From Bacillota bacterium (GTDB lineage Bacteria > Bacillota > Clostridia > Christensenellales > Borkfalkiaceae): a stretch of 55,644 nucleotides of DNA. The notes under the pieces were generated by a model. It worked only from the letters and a program-made list of their open reading frames with translations. It had not been told where the DNA came from and made no database searches. Every line of letters starts with the position of its first letter. The first letter of the stretch is position 1. Shown here piece by piece: positions 9,150-17,989 of this stretch. The stretch covers positions 1 through 55,644 of the forward strand of contig QAKE01000085.1 of NCBI GenBank assembly GCA_003343995.1. The letters run 5' to 3'. The position numbers and the translations under genes were made by a program.

Positions 9150-10079
9150 TTATTTTTCGCTTTCCTTCTCCAGCTCCGTCAGCTTTCTCAGCCGATGGTT
9201 CAAACAGCTTTTCGTAATGCCCAGCCTGTCGGCAAGCTCCTGCAGCGTTTCCTCCGCGTACTCCCGCCGCGCCAGCGCCGTTTCCCGCAGGGAATCCTTG
9301 AGCTGATCGAGTCGGCCGCGTTCGATGAGTTTTTCGATGGCGGCGATGACCTTTTCCGCCGCGTCCATCTGCTTGGTCACGTTCGCCAGATCGCAGTTTT
9401 TCTGCCGGTTGGCGCTCGCCATCACTTCCTTTTCGATCATGATGTCGGTGATTTTCAGCGCGGCTTTGGGCGCGCCGATAAACGCCAGAAAATCCTTGAT
9501 CTCCTCCGCGCTCTTCAAATAGGGCACGAATCCCCCGCGCCGCGCCGCGATCTTCGCGCGGAAGCCCAAGGATATAAGGTTTTTTTCCACATCGGCGGCA
9601 AACTCCGCGTTGGACAGCGCGAATCCGAGGTGATAGCCGGTGGAAGAACCTTCCCCGTGCCGTTTGGGCACGGTGAGATTGCCCGCGCCGACGAACACGC
9701 CTTTTAAAAACGCGCGCTTTTCCTCCGCGTCGGAAAGCTCGCCCGCGCCGAAACGCACGCCCTCCGAGGACAGCACGCCGATGGCGGATAGGATTTCCGC
9801 CGCCCGCGCCCCCGTGCAGACAAAAGAAAGCCTGTCCTTTTTATTCAAGGCGTCCGCCGCCCGCTCGCCCGCGCCGACGTCGTAGGAAAATTCCGCGCGC
9901 AGCAGCTTTGCCGCGCACCGCGCCGCCCCCTCGCTTTCGGTGGCGAACTCGAACCCGAATTTTCCGTCCGCGAGGATCAGCGAACCCGCCGCGCGGATAA
10001 ATCCCGCCAGATACGCCCGCCGATGCTCCTGCACGGGCTTTGCCGTCAGTTCTTCTTTTACGTCGAAAGTAAAGCTCAC
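9150..10079 (-). CDS. whiA: WhiA-type DNA-binding protein
   Basis: WhiA is a sporulation/cell-division-linked regulator of Gram-positive bacteria. The 309-residue protein has an N-terminal homing-endonuclease-like (LAGLIDADG-derived) region beginning SFTFDVKEELTAK and including RAYLAGFIRAAGSL, then a C-terminal helix-turn-helix (about 275-305, LQELADRLGITKSCLNHRL). Length is typical. Its start overlaps the end of the upstream PHP gene by 4 bases (ATGA), implying translational coupling. In most Firmicutes whiA follows rapZ and yvcK; neither is present here. Confidence 0.95.
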   Translation of the reverse strand: MSFTFDVKEELTAKPVQEHRRAYLAGFIRAAGSLILADGKFGFEFATESEGAARCAAKLLRAEFSYDVGAGERAADALNKKDRLSFVCTGARAAEILSAIGVLSSEGVRFGAGELSDAEEKRAFLKGVFVGAGNLTVPKRHGEGSSTGYHLGFALSNAEFAADVEKNLISLGFRAKIAARRGGFVPYLKSAEEIKDFLAFIGAPKAALKITDIMIEKEVMASANRQKNCDLANVTKQMDAAEKVIAAIEKLIERGRLDQLKDSLRETALARREYAEETLQELADRLGITKSCLNHRLRKLTELEKESEK

Positions 10080-10852
10080 CCGCGTTTCTCCTTATATGCT
10101 TTAAAGCGAAATTTCGGCAGTCTGCCGTCTATGTTGTCGATGCGCGACAAATCGAAATTCACGCGGGAAAGCGCGCTTTCCGCCAGCGAGATTTCCCCCA
10201 CGCGTTCGGGGGCGTGCGCGTCGCTGCCGACGATAAACCGCGCGCTCGTTTTGGCGCAGATCTCGCAAAGCTCCTCGTCCGAAAGGTGCGTTTTCTTCGC
10301 GTTGATTTCGATATACGTGCCGTAGTCGGCGGCGGCTTTCGCCACCTCCACCGCGTCGGCGAATACGCAGAAATTGAGATGCGTTATCGCGTCCACGGGG
10401 TTGTTTTTGATGACCTCGATATAGGTTTTCGTGGTGCGTTTCACCAAGGCGTTTGTCGGTTTCAGCTTCAAAAAATTCCGCCCGTAATTGGGCAGATAGA
10501 GCTTTGCCGCCGCCCCCGCGCCGCAGAGCACGAATTTGTGAAAGCCCGCCAAAAACACATCGAAACAGTCGAAATATTTCTCTTTCAGGTCTGTTTTTCC
10601 GCTTTCGGAAATGATATTCGCCTCGATGCCCGCGAGCACGTTCACGCCGGTTTGCGCCCTTGCCTCCGCCACGTCCGCCGCGAGATGCGGCAGTTTATGC
10701 TTTTTCAGCCCGAACGCGGGGTGATTGAACCCGTGATCGGTAATCGCAAGCTCCTTCAAGCCCGCTTTTTTCGCCGCGAGGGCGTTATCGAGCACGCTCC
10801 CCTTGCCGTGGGAATATTTCGTGTGCGTATGGTAATCCGCCGTTAAAATCAT
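10076..10852 (-). CDS. PHP-domain metal-dependent phosphoesterase
   Basis: A 258-residue single-domain PHP protein. It keeps the metal-ligand motifs of the family: DYHTHTKYSHG (6-16), ITDHG (about 37-41), the Glu in GIEAN and the C-terminal GSDAHAPERVG. PHP proteins of this type are annotated as histidinol-phosphatase-like or YcdX-like phosphoesterases; the substrate cannot be read from the sequence. It sits between murB and whiA, the place of a PHP gene in many Clostridia, overlaps whiA by 4 bases and touches the murB stop, so all three are probably one translation-coupled unit. Confidence 0.85.
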   Translation of the reverse strand: MILTADYHTHTKYSHGKGSVLDNALAAKKAGLKELAITDHGFNHPAFGLKKHKLPHLAADVAEARAQTGVNVLAGIEANIISESGKTDLKEKYFDCFDVFLAGFHKFVLCGAGAAAKLYLPNYGRNFLKLKPTNALVKRTTKTYIEVIKNNPVDAITHLNFCVFADAVEVAKAAADYGTYIEINAKKTHLSDEELCEICAKTSARFIVGSDAHAPERVGEISLAESALSRVNFDLSRIDNIDGRLPKFRFKAYKEKRG

Positions 10853-11727
10853 TAAAATTCACCCAAATAGCGCACCTCCTCGCAAAGCGTTACGCCGAAG
10901 AGCGCGTTTACCCTTTTCTTTATGTACGCGATGAGCGCCCTGACGTCCGCCGCCGTCGCTCCCCCTTTGTTTACGATAAAATTGGCGTGCACGCCGCTCA
11001 CCGCCGCCCCGCCGACGGCGTAATTTTTCAGCCCCGCGCGCTCGATAAGCGCCCCCGCGAAATACCCTTCCCCGTTTTTGAAGGTCGAGCCGAAGGTGCG
11101 CCCTTCGGGCTGTCTTTCCCTGCGGAAACGGCGTATTTTTTCGATCGCCGCCTCGTCGAACCCTCTTTTCAGGGAAAACGTTGCGCCGACGACCGGCAGA
11201 GAACTGCCCAGCGCGCTGGAACGGTAGGAAAATCCGCACTCCGCCGGCAAAAGGCGTTTCACCCCGCCGTCGAGCACGTATACCTCGCTTAAAACCGAGG
11301 AAATCTCTCTGCCGAACGCGCCGGCGTTCATCGCCGTCATGCCGCCCACGCTCGCGGGAATACCGTAAAGAAATTCCGCGCCCGACAAATCGTGCAGACG
11401 GCAGAATTCCGTCAGCCGCGCGCCGCTCACGCCGCACGCCGCGTAAACCGACGTACCGCTCACCGAAAGATCGTTCATCTTCGCGGTGAATACCGCCGCG
11501 CCGTCGAATCCCTTATCGGAAACGATGACGTTGCTGGCGCAGCCGAGCACCGCAACCGGCAGATTTTCCCGTTTCGCCGCCGATACGCAATCGGCAAATT
11601 CCCCCGCGTTTTCGGGAAAACAGGCGTATTTCGCCCTGCCTCCCACGCCGAACGCCGTGCGCTCCTTCAAAGAAAAATCCTTTAAGCAAAGTTCGCAGAG
11701 CCGCCTTTCGCCCCATTCCCCGTTCAT
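10852..11727 (-). CDS. murB: UDP-N-acetylenolpyruvoylglucosamine reductase MurB
   Basis: FAD enzyme of peptidoglycan precursor synthesis that reduces UDP-GlcNAc-enolpyruvate with NADPH to UDP-MurNAc. The 291-residue protein has the FAD-binding segment (FGVGGRAKYACF near 27-38; IPASVGGMTAMNAGAFG), the YRSS substrate-binding motif, the catalytic Ser in RTFGSTFKNGEGYFAG and the terminal Glu in CEEVRYLG. Length fits the short Gram-positive (type IIb-like) MurB. It heads the murB-PHP-whiA-dnaE-pfkA-pfp block and has its own promoter and an AGAGGTG ribosome binding site. Confidence 0.96.
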   Translation of the reverse strand: MNGEWGERRLCELCLKDFSLKERTAFGVGGRAKYACFPENAGEFADCVSAAKRENLPVAVLGCASNVIVSDKGFDGAAVFTAKMNDLSVSGTSVYAACGVSGARLTEFCRLHDLSGAEFLYGIPASVGGMTAMNAGAFGREISSVLSEVYVLDGGVKRLLPAECGFSYRSSALGSSLPVVGATFSLKRGFDEAAIEKIRRFRRERQPEGRTFGSTFKNGEGYFAGALIERAGLKNYAVGGAAVSGVHANFIVNKGGATAADVRALIAYIKKRVNALFGVTLCEEVRYLGEF

Positions 11728-11742
11728 ATCGCCGTCACCTCT

Positions 11743-11771
11743 ATTTTACTATACTTTGAAATTTTTAACAA
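11743..11771 (-). promoter_or_regulatory. Sigma-A promoter of murB
   Basis: Minus-strand -35 TTGTTA (11766-11771), 17-base spacer, -10 TAAAAT (11743-11748). The start of transcription would fall about 8-10 bases before the ribosome binding site, so the leader is very short. Confidence 0.75.
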
Positions 11772-11773
11772 GA

Positions 11774-12847
11774 TTATACGAGCACATTTTTCATTTTTTT
11801 CAGCGCGTCGCCGTTTCCCGCCGCGGCGAGCGCGGCGTTTTCGGAAAACTCGCGGTATACCGCCGCGGGCAGAAACGCGGAAATGCCCTTCGCGCCCTTT
11901 TCCCGCTGCAAAACGTTCAGCCCCTCCGCGTCGTACGCCAAATCGATATAGGGCGAAAACAGCCCCAGCGCCGTCAGCTTTTTCTGCACGCCGTCGGAAA
12001 GCACATAATCGATGAACTCCTCGGCGTAATATTTCTTTTCGGAAGAACCCGCCGTCACGGAAAAATACTGATAGAGATCGTTATAGCCGCCGAGCGGGGT
12101 GATATGGGCGCTTTCCTCCCGCGCGTTCAGTCGGTTGACGTCCCGCTGCGTGCCCACGAGAATATCCGCCATGCCGCCGACAAAACGGTAATACGCGTCG
12201 AGCGGCGCGTATTCCTCCGCGTTTTCCAGAACGAAGCCGCTTTCCGCCAGCGCGGCGTAGGGCTGCGTATACGGTCCCTTGGACACGACGGCGTTTTTCA
12301 GCGTCTTATCCGGCGGCAATTCCCCCCGCGATAAAACCACATAGCCGCCTTTGCACCACGGCACGGCGTAAACCTCGCCGTCCAGCGTGCCGTACGCGCT
12401 CTTTTTTTCCGTGCGGATGGGGGAAAAATTCTTTACCTCCACCCCGTATCCGTAGGAAACGATATCGGGCGTTTCGCCGTTGGCGAATTTTTCGGCGGCG
12501 TTTGCCGCGGTGAGGGGCGTCACCATCACGAACACGCCGGCGCGCGTTTTTTCAAACTCCGCCGCGCGGCGCAGCAAAAACTCCGCGCGCGAACCGACGC
12601 CCCCCTCGAAGCTGTCCACGTGCCAAAGGTTGACGATGCATTTGTAATCGGCGTTTCCCGCAAGTTTCCGCTCGGAAAACCCCGCTTTCGGCAGCGCGAA
12701 AAAAAAGGCGAAAACCAGCGCGGCGGCACAGCAAGCCATACCCGCCGCACCCCCGAAGAACGCCTTGTTAAACGGGAATTTTTTTCGTTTTTTTTCCGTT
12801 TTGCCGCACGTTTCCCTGCGAAACAGATTTTCTTCTTTTTTTCTCAT
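11774..12847 (-). CDS. Membrane-anchored extracellular solute-binding-like protein
   Basis: The 357-residue protein has a basic N-terminus (about 1-28), one hydrophobic segment (about 29-52) and then a domain resembling family 1 sugar-binding proteins of ABC importers: NLWHVDSFEGG, a SRAEFLLRRAAEFEK helix, ETPDIVSYGYG and a GEVYAVPWCKGGYV segment. There is no lipobox, so it is probably held by an uncleaved N-terminal helix outside the cell. No permease or ATPase gene is adjacent; neighbours are murB and clpX. It could be a scavenging or sensing subunit, or a degenerate paralogue. The fold assignment is moderate and the ligand unknown. Confidence 0.65.
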   Translation of the reverse strand: MRKKEENLFRRETCGKTEKKRKKFPFNKAFFGGAAGMACCAAALVFAFFFALPKAGFSERKLAGNADYKCIVNLWHVDSFEGGVGSRAEFLLRRAAEFEKTRAGVFVMVTPLTAANAAEKFANGETPDIVSYGYGVEVKNFSPIRTEKKSAYGTLDGEVYAVPWCKGGYVVLSRGELPPDKTLKNAVVSKGPYTQPYAALAESGFVLENAEEYAPLDAYYRFVGGMADILVGTQRDVNRLNAREESAHITPLGGYNDLYQYFSVTAGSSEKKYYAEEFIDYVLSDGVQKKLTALGLFSPYIDLAYDAEGLNVLQREKGAKGISAFLPAAVYREFSENAALAAAGNGDALKKMKNVLV

Positions 12848-12922
12848 CGTTTATATATATTGCCGTTTCGGCGTTAAAATGCGGTTTTTAAGGGAAATTT
12901 TGCCCATTTGCAGAATATATGC

Positions 12923-13002
12923 GCGCAAAGGATATTTGCGCATGCGTCACATCTGCGCATATATAGGAAAACCGCGGTTATTTCAATACGTATGCGCATG
13001 CG
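12923..13002. repeat. Cluster of short palindromes
   Basis: The gene-free gap before the solute-binding-like gene holds GCGCAAA-GGATA-TTTGCGC (12923-12941) and two copies of TGCGCATGCG (12937-12946 and 12993-13002), each containing the perfect palindrome CGCATGCG. They lie where the promoter of the gene ending at 11774 is expected and could be operators, but nothing ties them to a regulator. Confidence 0.5.
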
Positions 13003-13027
13003 TTCGATATAAAAATACGTAAAAAAA

Positions 13028-13052
13028 GGGCGTTCCCGCAACGGGAACGCCC
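13028..13052 (-). terminator. Bidirectional terminator after clpX
   Basis: Perfect 11-bp stem GGGCGTTCCCG / CGGGAACGCCC with a 3-base loop, flanked by A7 on one side and T7 on the other. It lies just after the clpX stop and ends tig-clpP-clpX. Confidence 0.92.
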
Positions 13053-13062
13053 TTTTTTTACG

Positions 13063-14289
13063 TTATGCGATTTGTTTTTTCACGAATTTCGGCTTGCTGC
13101 CGCATTTCACCACTTCAGCGTCGATGACCACTTTTTCCAAATCCGCCGCGCTGGGGATTTCGTACATCGTTTCGAGCATGATGTTTTCCAAAATCGTCCT
13201 CAGTCCCCGCGCGCCCGTTTTGAGCGCAATGGCCTTTTTGGCGATTTCCAGCACGCCGTCGTCGGTGATTTCAAGGCTCACGTTGTCCATGCCGATGAGC
13301 TTTTTATACTGCTTGACGAGAGCGTTTTTCGGCTCGGTGAGAATGTTCACCAACGCGCTCTCGTCGAGCGGCGTCAGCCCCACCGTGATGGGCACTCTGC
13401 CGACGAATTCGGGAATCAGACCGAACTGAATGAGATCCTGCGGCTGAATTTCCTCGATAAACCCGTAATTCTCCGTTTTTGCGTCGTTGACCGTGCCGCC
13501 GAAGCCGAGGGAGGAATTTTCCTTGCGTTTCTGCACGATTTTATCCAGCCCCACGAAGGCGCCGCCGCAGATAAAGAGAATGTTCGTCGTATCGATGCGG
13601 ATACATTCCTGCTGCGGGTGCTTTCTGCCGCCTTGGGGCGGCACGCTCGCCACGGTGCTTTCGATAATCTTCAAAAGCGCCTGCTGCACGCCCTCGCCGG
13701 AAACGTCCCGCGTGATGGAAACGTTTTCGCTCTTCCGCGCGATTTTGTCGATTTCGTCGATATAGACGATGCCGCGCTGGGCGCGCTCCACGTCGTAATC
13801 GGCGTTCTGAATGAGCTTTAAGAGGATATTCTCCACGTCCTCGCCCACGTAGCCCGCCTCCGTCAAAGTGGTGGCGTCCGCGACGGCGAAGGGCACGTCT
13901 AAAATTTTGGCGAGCGTTCTCGCCAGAAGGGTTTTCCCGCTGCCGGTAGGCCCTAACAGCAAAACGTTGCTCTTTTCCAGCTCCACGCCGTCCTTGTTGT
14001 CGGGCGCGGCGTTGATCCGCTTATAATGGTTGTAAACGGCAACGGAAAGCACGCGTTTCGCCTGATCCTGCCCGACGATGTAATCGTCCAGCCGCTCCTT
14101 GATTTCGGAGGGCTTGAGCAATTTCACGTTCGCGCCCGTCTTCGTTCTCGCGCGGGCGTCCAAAATCTGTTCGCGGCAGTTTTCCACGCACTCGTCGCAA
14201 ATGCAAATCCCGTTGGGACCGACGATGAGTTCGCGCACCTTTTCCTTGGGTTTGCCGCAAAAAGAACAGTTTACTTCCTTATCTTTCAT
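13063..14289 (-). CDS. clpX: ATP-dependent Clp protease ATPase subunit ClpX
   Basis: AAA+ unfoldase that feeds tagged proteins to ClpP. The 408-residue protein has the N-terminal zinc-binding domain (Cys8, Cys11, Cys31, Cys34), Walker A GPTGSGKT near 113-120, Walker B VYIDEIDK, and the IGF-type ClpP-docking region as LGFGG in the loop after KENSS. Length is typical. It follows clpP by 28 bases, and tig lies upstream, the classic tig-clpP-clpX order. Confidence 0.97.
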   Translation of the reverse strand: MKDKEVNCSFCGKPKEKVRELIVGPNGICICDECVENCREQILDARARTKTGANVKLLKPSEIKERLDDYIVGQDQAKRVLSVAVYNHYKRINAAPDNKDGVELEKSNVLLLGPTGSGKTLLARTLAKILDVPFAVADATTLTEAGYVGEDVENILLKLIQNADYDVERAQRGIVYIDEIDKIARKSENVSITRDVSGEGVQQALLKIIESTVASVPPQGGRKHPQQECIRIDTTNILFICGGAFVGLDKIVQKRKENSSLGFGGTVNDAKTENYGFIEEIQPQDLIQFGLIPEFVGRVPITVGLTPLDESALVNILTEPKNALVKQYKKLIGMDNVSLEITDDGVLEIAKKAIALKTGARGLRTILENIMLETMYEIPSAADLEKVVIDAEVVKCGSKPKFVKKQIA

Positions 14290-14317
14290 TCAATTCTCCG
14301 TTTTTTCCGCGCGGCGG

Positions 14318-14911
14318 TCAGGGACGCTTATAGAAAATTTCGTCTATCAGACCGTATTCCTTCGCCTCCGCAGCGGATAAATAATTGTCTCTGTCGGTGT
14401 CCTTTTCCACGGTCGCGTAATCCTTGCCCGTGTTTTTAGACAGAATTTCGTTTAACTTCTTTTTGGTTTTCATGATATGGTCGGCTTGAATTTTGATATC
14501 CGAAGCCTGCCCTTGCGCGCCGCCGAGGGGCTGATGGATCATCACCTCGCTGTTGGGGAGGGCGAACCGCTTGCCCTTCGCGCCGCTGGAAAGCAAAAAC
14601 GCCCCCATGCTTGCCGCAAGCCCGATGCAGATGGTCTGCACGTCGCACTTGATGTAATTCATCGTATCGTAAATCGCCAGCCCCGCCGTAACGCTGCCGC
14701 CCGGCGAGTTGATGTAAAGGCAGATATCCTTCGCGGGGTCTTTGCCCTCGAGATAGATGAGCTCCGCCACGACGGTATCCGCCACGGCGTCGTTGATCTC
14801 GCCCGTCAAAAAGATGATTCTGTCCTCCAAGAGTCTGGAATAGATGTCGTAGCTTCTTTCTCCCTTGCCCGTCTGTTCCACGACGTACGGAATTACGGTG
14901 TTTTTAATCAT
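14318..14911 (-). CDS. clpP: ATP-dependent Clp protease proteolytic subunit ClpP
   Basis: Serine peptidase forming the two-heptamer chamber that degrades proteins delivered by ClpX. The 197-residue protein keeps Ser101 (LAASMGAFL), His126 (MIHQPLGG) and the Asp-containing DTDRD motif at 171-175. The start, MIKNTVIPYVVEQT, matches the usual mature N-terminus with almost no propeptide. It lies between tig and clpX. Confidence 0.97.
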   Translation of the reverse strand: MIKNTVIPYVVEQTGKGERSYDIYSRLLEDRIIFLTGEINDAVADTVVAELIYLEGKDPAKDICLYINSPGGSVTAGLAIYDTMNYIKCDVQTICIGLAASMGAFLLSSGAKGKRFALPNSEVMIHQPLGGAQGQASDIKIQADHIMKTKKKLNEILSKNTGKDYATVEKDTDRDNYLSAAEAKEYGLIDEIFYKRP

Positions 14912-14930
14912 GTCTACCTTCCTTGCGGTA

Positions 14931-16214
14931 TTATTCGATGGTGTTCGCGCTCTTCAAGAAGTCGAACAGCTTGCCGATGACGATCTCGTTTTTGATGTAG
15001 TCCGTGCGTCCGGCGTTATCCTTTTTGTAATCTTCCACCGATTTGTTCTGCGCCTCGGCGTTTTCCTTGATTTTGTTCTCCACTTCCTCGTCGGTCGCTT
15101 CGATCTTCTCTTCCGCGATGATCTTTTCGATGACGAGCTGCTGTTTCACGAGCTCCTTCGCCTGTTCGGCATAGCCCTTGCGGTAATCTTCCATGCTCAT
15201 CTTCGCGTATTTGAGGTAGTCCTCCAAACGCAGCCCCTGATACATCAGACGGTATTCCATCTCCTGCACCATGTTGTCGATCTGGTTTTCCACCAGCGCG
15301 TCGGGAATTTCCGTTTCCGCCTTTTCGGTGACGGTTTTAACGATTTTATCCTCGATTTCACGCTGCGCGCGCTTTTCGTTGGCGTCCTGCATGCGCTTTT
15401 TCGTTTCCGCTCTGAAAGCCTCCACGCTCTCCGCGCCGTCGGCGTCCTTCACGAATTCGTCGGTGATTTCGGGAAGCTCCTTCTTCTTGATTTCGTGCAG
15501 TTTGATGCGGAACACCGCGGGCTTGCCCTTCAGCTCTTCCGCATGGTATTCTTCGGGGAACGTGACGTGAATATCCTTTTCTTCGCCGATATTCATGCCG
15601 ACCACCTGCTCTTCAAAACCCGCGATAAAGCTGTTGCTGCCGAGTTCGAGGTTCTGCTTTTCCGCCGTGCCGCCGTCGAACTTCACGCCGTCCACGCTGC
15701 CGCTGTAATCGATGACGACGGTGTCGCCGTTTTCCGCGGCGCGGCCTTCCACGTTCACCAAGCGGGAATTTCTCTCCTGCAAACGCTTCAGCGCCTCTTC
15801 CACCTCTTCGTCCTTAACATTATACTCAACTTTTTCAAACTTTATACCCTTATATTCGCCCAATTTCACTTCGGGTTTCACCGCGACGACGGCGACGAGG
15901 GTAATGCCGTTTTCATCGATGTTTTCCACTTCCAGAGAAGGACGGGCAACCGCCTCGATGGAGGGCTCTTTGCCGAGGATCTCGAAATAATATTTGGGGA
16001 AACATTCGTTGATGGCGTCCTCGAAGAACAAGCCCTTGCCGTAGGTGTTTTCCAAAACGCGCATGGGCACTTTGCCCTTTCTGAATCCGGGAAGAGCGTA
16101 TTTGCCCTTCGTCTTGTTGTAGGCGTCCGTCTGCGCCGCGCTCCATTCCGCCGCGTCCAAGGTGATGGAAATTTTAACCGTACTCTTTTCGGCTTTTTCG
16201 AATTTGTAATTCAT
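14931..16214 (-). CDS. tig: Trigger factor
   Basis: Ribosome-bound chaperone and peptidyl-prolyl isomerase. The 427-residue protein has the N-terminal ribosome-binding domain with the GFRKGKVP signature (about 44-51), an FKBP-like PPIase domain (about 150-245, with NGDTVVIDYSGSVDGVKFDGG) and a long helical C-terminal chaperone domain. Length is typical. It is the first gene of tig-clpP-clpX and has its own promoter at 16245-16273 and an AGGAG ribosome binding site. Confidence 0.97.
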   Translation of the reverse strand: MNYKFEKAEKSTVKISITLDAAEWSAAQTDAYNKTKGKYALPGFRKGKVPMRVLENTYGKGLFFEDAINECFPKYYFEILGKEPSIEAVARPSLEVENIDENGITLVAVVAVKPEVKLGEYKGIKFEKVEYNVKDEEVEEALKRLQERNSRLVNVEGRAAENGDTVVIDYSGSVDGVKFDGGTAEKQNLELGSNSFIAGFEEQVVGMNIGEEKDIHVTFPEEYHAEELKGKPAVFRIKLHEIKKKELPEITDEFVKDADGAESVEAFRAETKKRMQDANEKRAQREIEDKIVKTVTEKAETEIPDALVENQIDNMVQEMEYRLMYQGLRLEDYLKYAKMSMEDYRKGYAEQAKELVKQQLVIEKIIAEEKIEATDEEVENKIKENAEAQNKSVEDYKKDNAGRTDYIKNEIVIGKLFDFLKSANTIE

Positions 16215-16244
16215 AATTTTCTCCTGCTCTTTAAATTCTAACCT

Positions 16245-16273
16245 ATTCTATCATAAAACATTATAAAAAGCAA
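16245..16273 (-). promoter_or_regulatory. Probable promoter of tig-clpP-clpX
   Basis: Minus-strand -35 TTGCTT (16268-16273), 17 bases, -10 TAGAAT (16245-16250). A second TAGAAT at 16235-16240 could serve as an alternative -10. Confidence 0.6.
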
Positions 16274-16278
16274 ATTTT

Positions 16279-17988
16279 TTACTTTACTTTTAAAAATTCT
16301 TCGTGTTTTGCGGGATCGACGGTCACGGTGGAAAATTCCGAGTAAATCCAGAACCCGAGCCGCGCCTTCGGCGGCTTTTTTACGTATTTTTTTTCGGCGT
16401 AATCGACGTCGATCTTCGTGCCCTGTCTGCCGGCGGAATAATAAGCGCATATCTCCGCCGCCTTTTTGATCACGCTCTCTTCCGCCGCGCGCTCGCGCAC
16501 CTCGATGACGACGTGCGACGAATGGTAATTTTTGGCGTGCAGCCAGATATCCCTGCCCCGCGCGGAGGAGGTGATGAAGTCGTTTTCCGCGTTGCTGCGC
16601 CCCGCCCGCACGGTGAACCCGTCGATTTCGTATTCCCGCCCCGCGGTCGGCTCGGCTTTTTTCTTCTTTTTATGCTCATCTTTCTTTTTGACAAGCCCCG
16701 CGCTCACGAGCTCGCTTTCCACGAATTTCAGCGCGGCGGCGTCCTCCGCCAGCGCGATTTCGCTTTGCAAAGAGCGGATATATTCGATGTCGGAAAGCGT
16801 TTCCGCCTTTTGCGGCGCCACCGCCTTTAAGGTGCGCTTTTGCTTGTTATAGCGCTTGTAAAACTTCTGCGCGTTGTCCTGCGGGGACAAATTGACGTCG
16901 AGGGCGACGGTGATTTCCCCGCCGTCGGGGGAATAAAAATTATCACACGTCAGCGATTTATCGCCCTTTTTCACCCGCCACACGTTGGACAGAATCAAAT
17001 CGCCCTTAATCTTGTCCTCCTCCAGCCCCGCGCAGTCGAGCTCCTTTTCCAAAATGATCTTCAACCGCTTTTCCAACCGCTTTTCTTCCTTTTTCACGCA
17101 TTCCGTCAAGCGGTTTTTCAGCGCGTTGAATTCCCCGAGCCTGTCCTTTTCCTCGAAGAACCGCCGCTCCGCCTCGTCCACCGAGGAAAAAAAGCGGTAC
17201 TCCCCGCCGAGGCTTTCGTAGGGGCGCGCGAAAAAATCCTCCGCCCCCTTATCGGTATAGCGCACGCAGGGCTTCAGCTCCTCCGAAAACAAAAATTCGT
17301 TGATAAAGCGGTAACAGCGCGCCGCCGTTTCCATATCAAACGCTCCGTTTTCCCCGAAACGGAAGGCGATTTCCTCCGCCGTGCGGAAGGACAGCCCCGC
17401 CACCGTTTCAAACAAAAACTTACCCAGATCTCCGCCGCCGAAGGCCGCCAGCGCGCCCGCCAGACGCGCGTCGTCGGGCGCGAGCTTGTCCTGCGCGGGG
17501 GGGAAACGGTATTCCAGCCCCGCGATCAACGGGCGGCGCGCCGCCTCTTCGATGCCCGCCGTCTTCATCGCCCCGAGCACCTTGCCCCGCTCCGTTAAAA
17601 CGACGTTGCTGTACTTGCCCATGATTTCGGCGTACAGCACCTTTTTGCCCGCGCCGAACAGTTCGTCGTACACGGAAAACTCCAGCGCGATCACCCTGTC
17701 GAACCCGACGAGGGAAACGCTTTCAATGAGCGCGCCGACGAGGTGCTTTCTCAAAAGCATGCAAAAATTGAAGGCGGCGAGGGGATTTTCCTTTTCCGCG
17801 GCGGCGGTGCACGCCCGCGCCGTGGCGACATTTGCCGAAAGCGCGATTTTCAGCCGCGCGCCTCCCGCGTATACGCCGAGGTAGATTTCGTTTTCCGTCG
17901 GCTGGGTGATCTTGTTCACCCTTCCCCCCGCGAGCAGGCGATGTAGCTCCTTTGCCTGATGATATAACGTGTATGCGTCCTGCGGCAT
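16279..17988 (-). CDS. rqcH: NFACT-family ribosome quality control protein (RqcH-like)
   Basis: RqcH/Rqc2 proteins bind stalled 50S-peptidyl-tRNA complexes and add C-terminal alanine tails that mark nascent chains for ClpXP or similar proteases. The 569-residue protein has the NFACT-N domain with the conserved FDR motif (Asp97, Arg98), a helix-hairpin-helix and coiled-coil middle (about 230-400), and the NFACT-R domain near the C-terminus (YEIDGFTVRAGRSNAENDFI, then RDIWLHAKNYHSSHVVIEV). Older annotation calls this fibronectin-binding protein. It starts one base after the RluA-like gene stop. clpXP in the neighbouring operon would be a plausible partner. Confidence 0.92.
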   Translation of the reverse strand: MPQDAYTLYHQAKELHRLLAGGRVNKITQPTENEIYLGVYAGGARLKIALSANVATARACTAAAEKENPLAAFNFCMLLRKHLVGALIESVSLVGFDRVIALEFSVYDELFGAGKKVLYAEIMGKYSNVVLTERGKVLGAMKTAGIEEAARRPLIAGLEYRFPPAQDKLAPDDARLAGALAAFGGGDLGKFLFETVAGLSFRTAEEIAFRFGENGAFDMETAARCYRFINEFLFSEELKPCVRYTDKGAEDFFARPYESLGGEYRFFSSVDEAERRFFEEKDRLGEFNALKNRLTECVKKEEKRLEKRLKIILEKELDCAGLEEDKIKGDLILSNVWRVKKGDKSLTCDNFYSPDGGEITVALDVNLSPQDNAQKFYKRYNKQKRTLKAVAPQKAETLSDIEYIRSLQSEIALAEDAAALKFVESELVSAGLVKKKDEHKKKKKAEPTAGREYEIDGFTVRAGRSNAENDFITSSARGRDIWLHAKNYHSSHVVIEVRERAAEESVIKKAAEICAYYSAGRQGTKIDVDYAEKKYVKKPPKARLGFWIYSEFSTVTVDPAKHEEFLKVK

Positions 17989-17989
17989 G

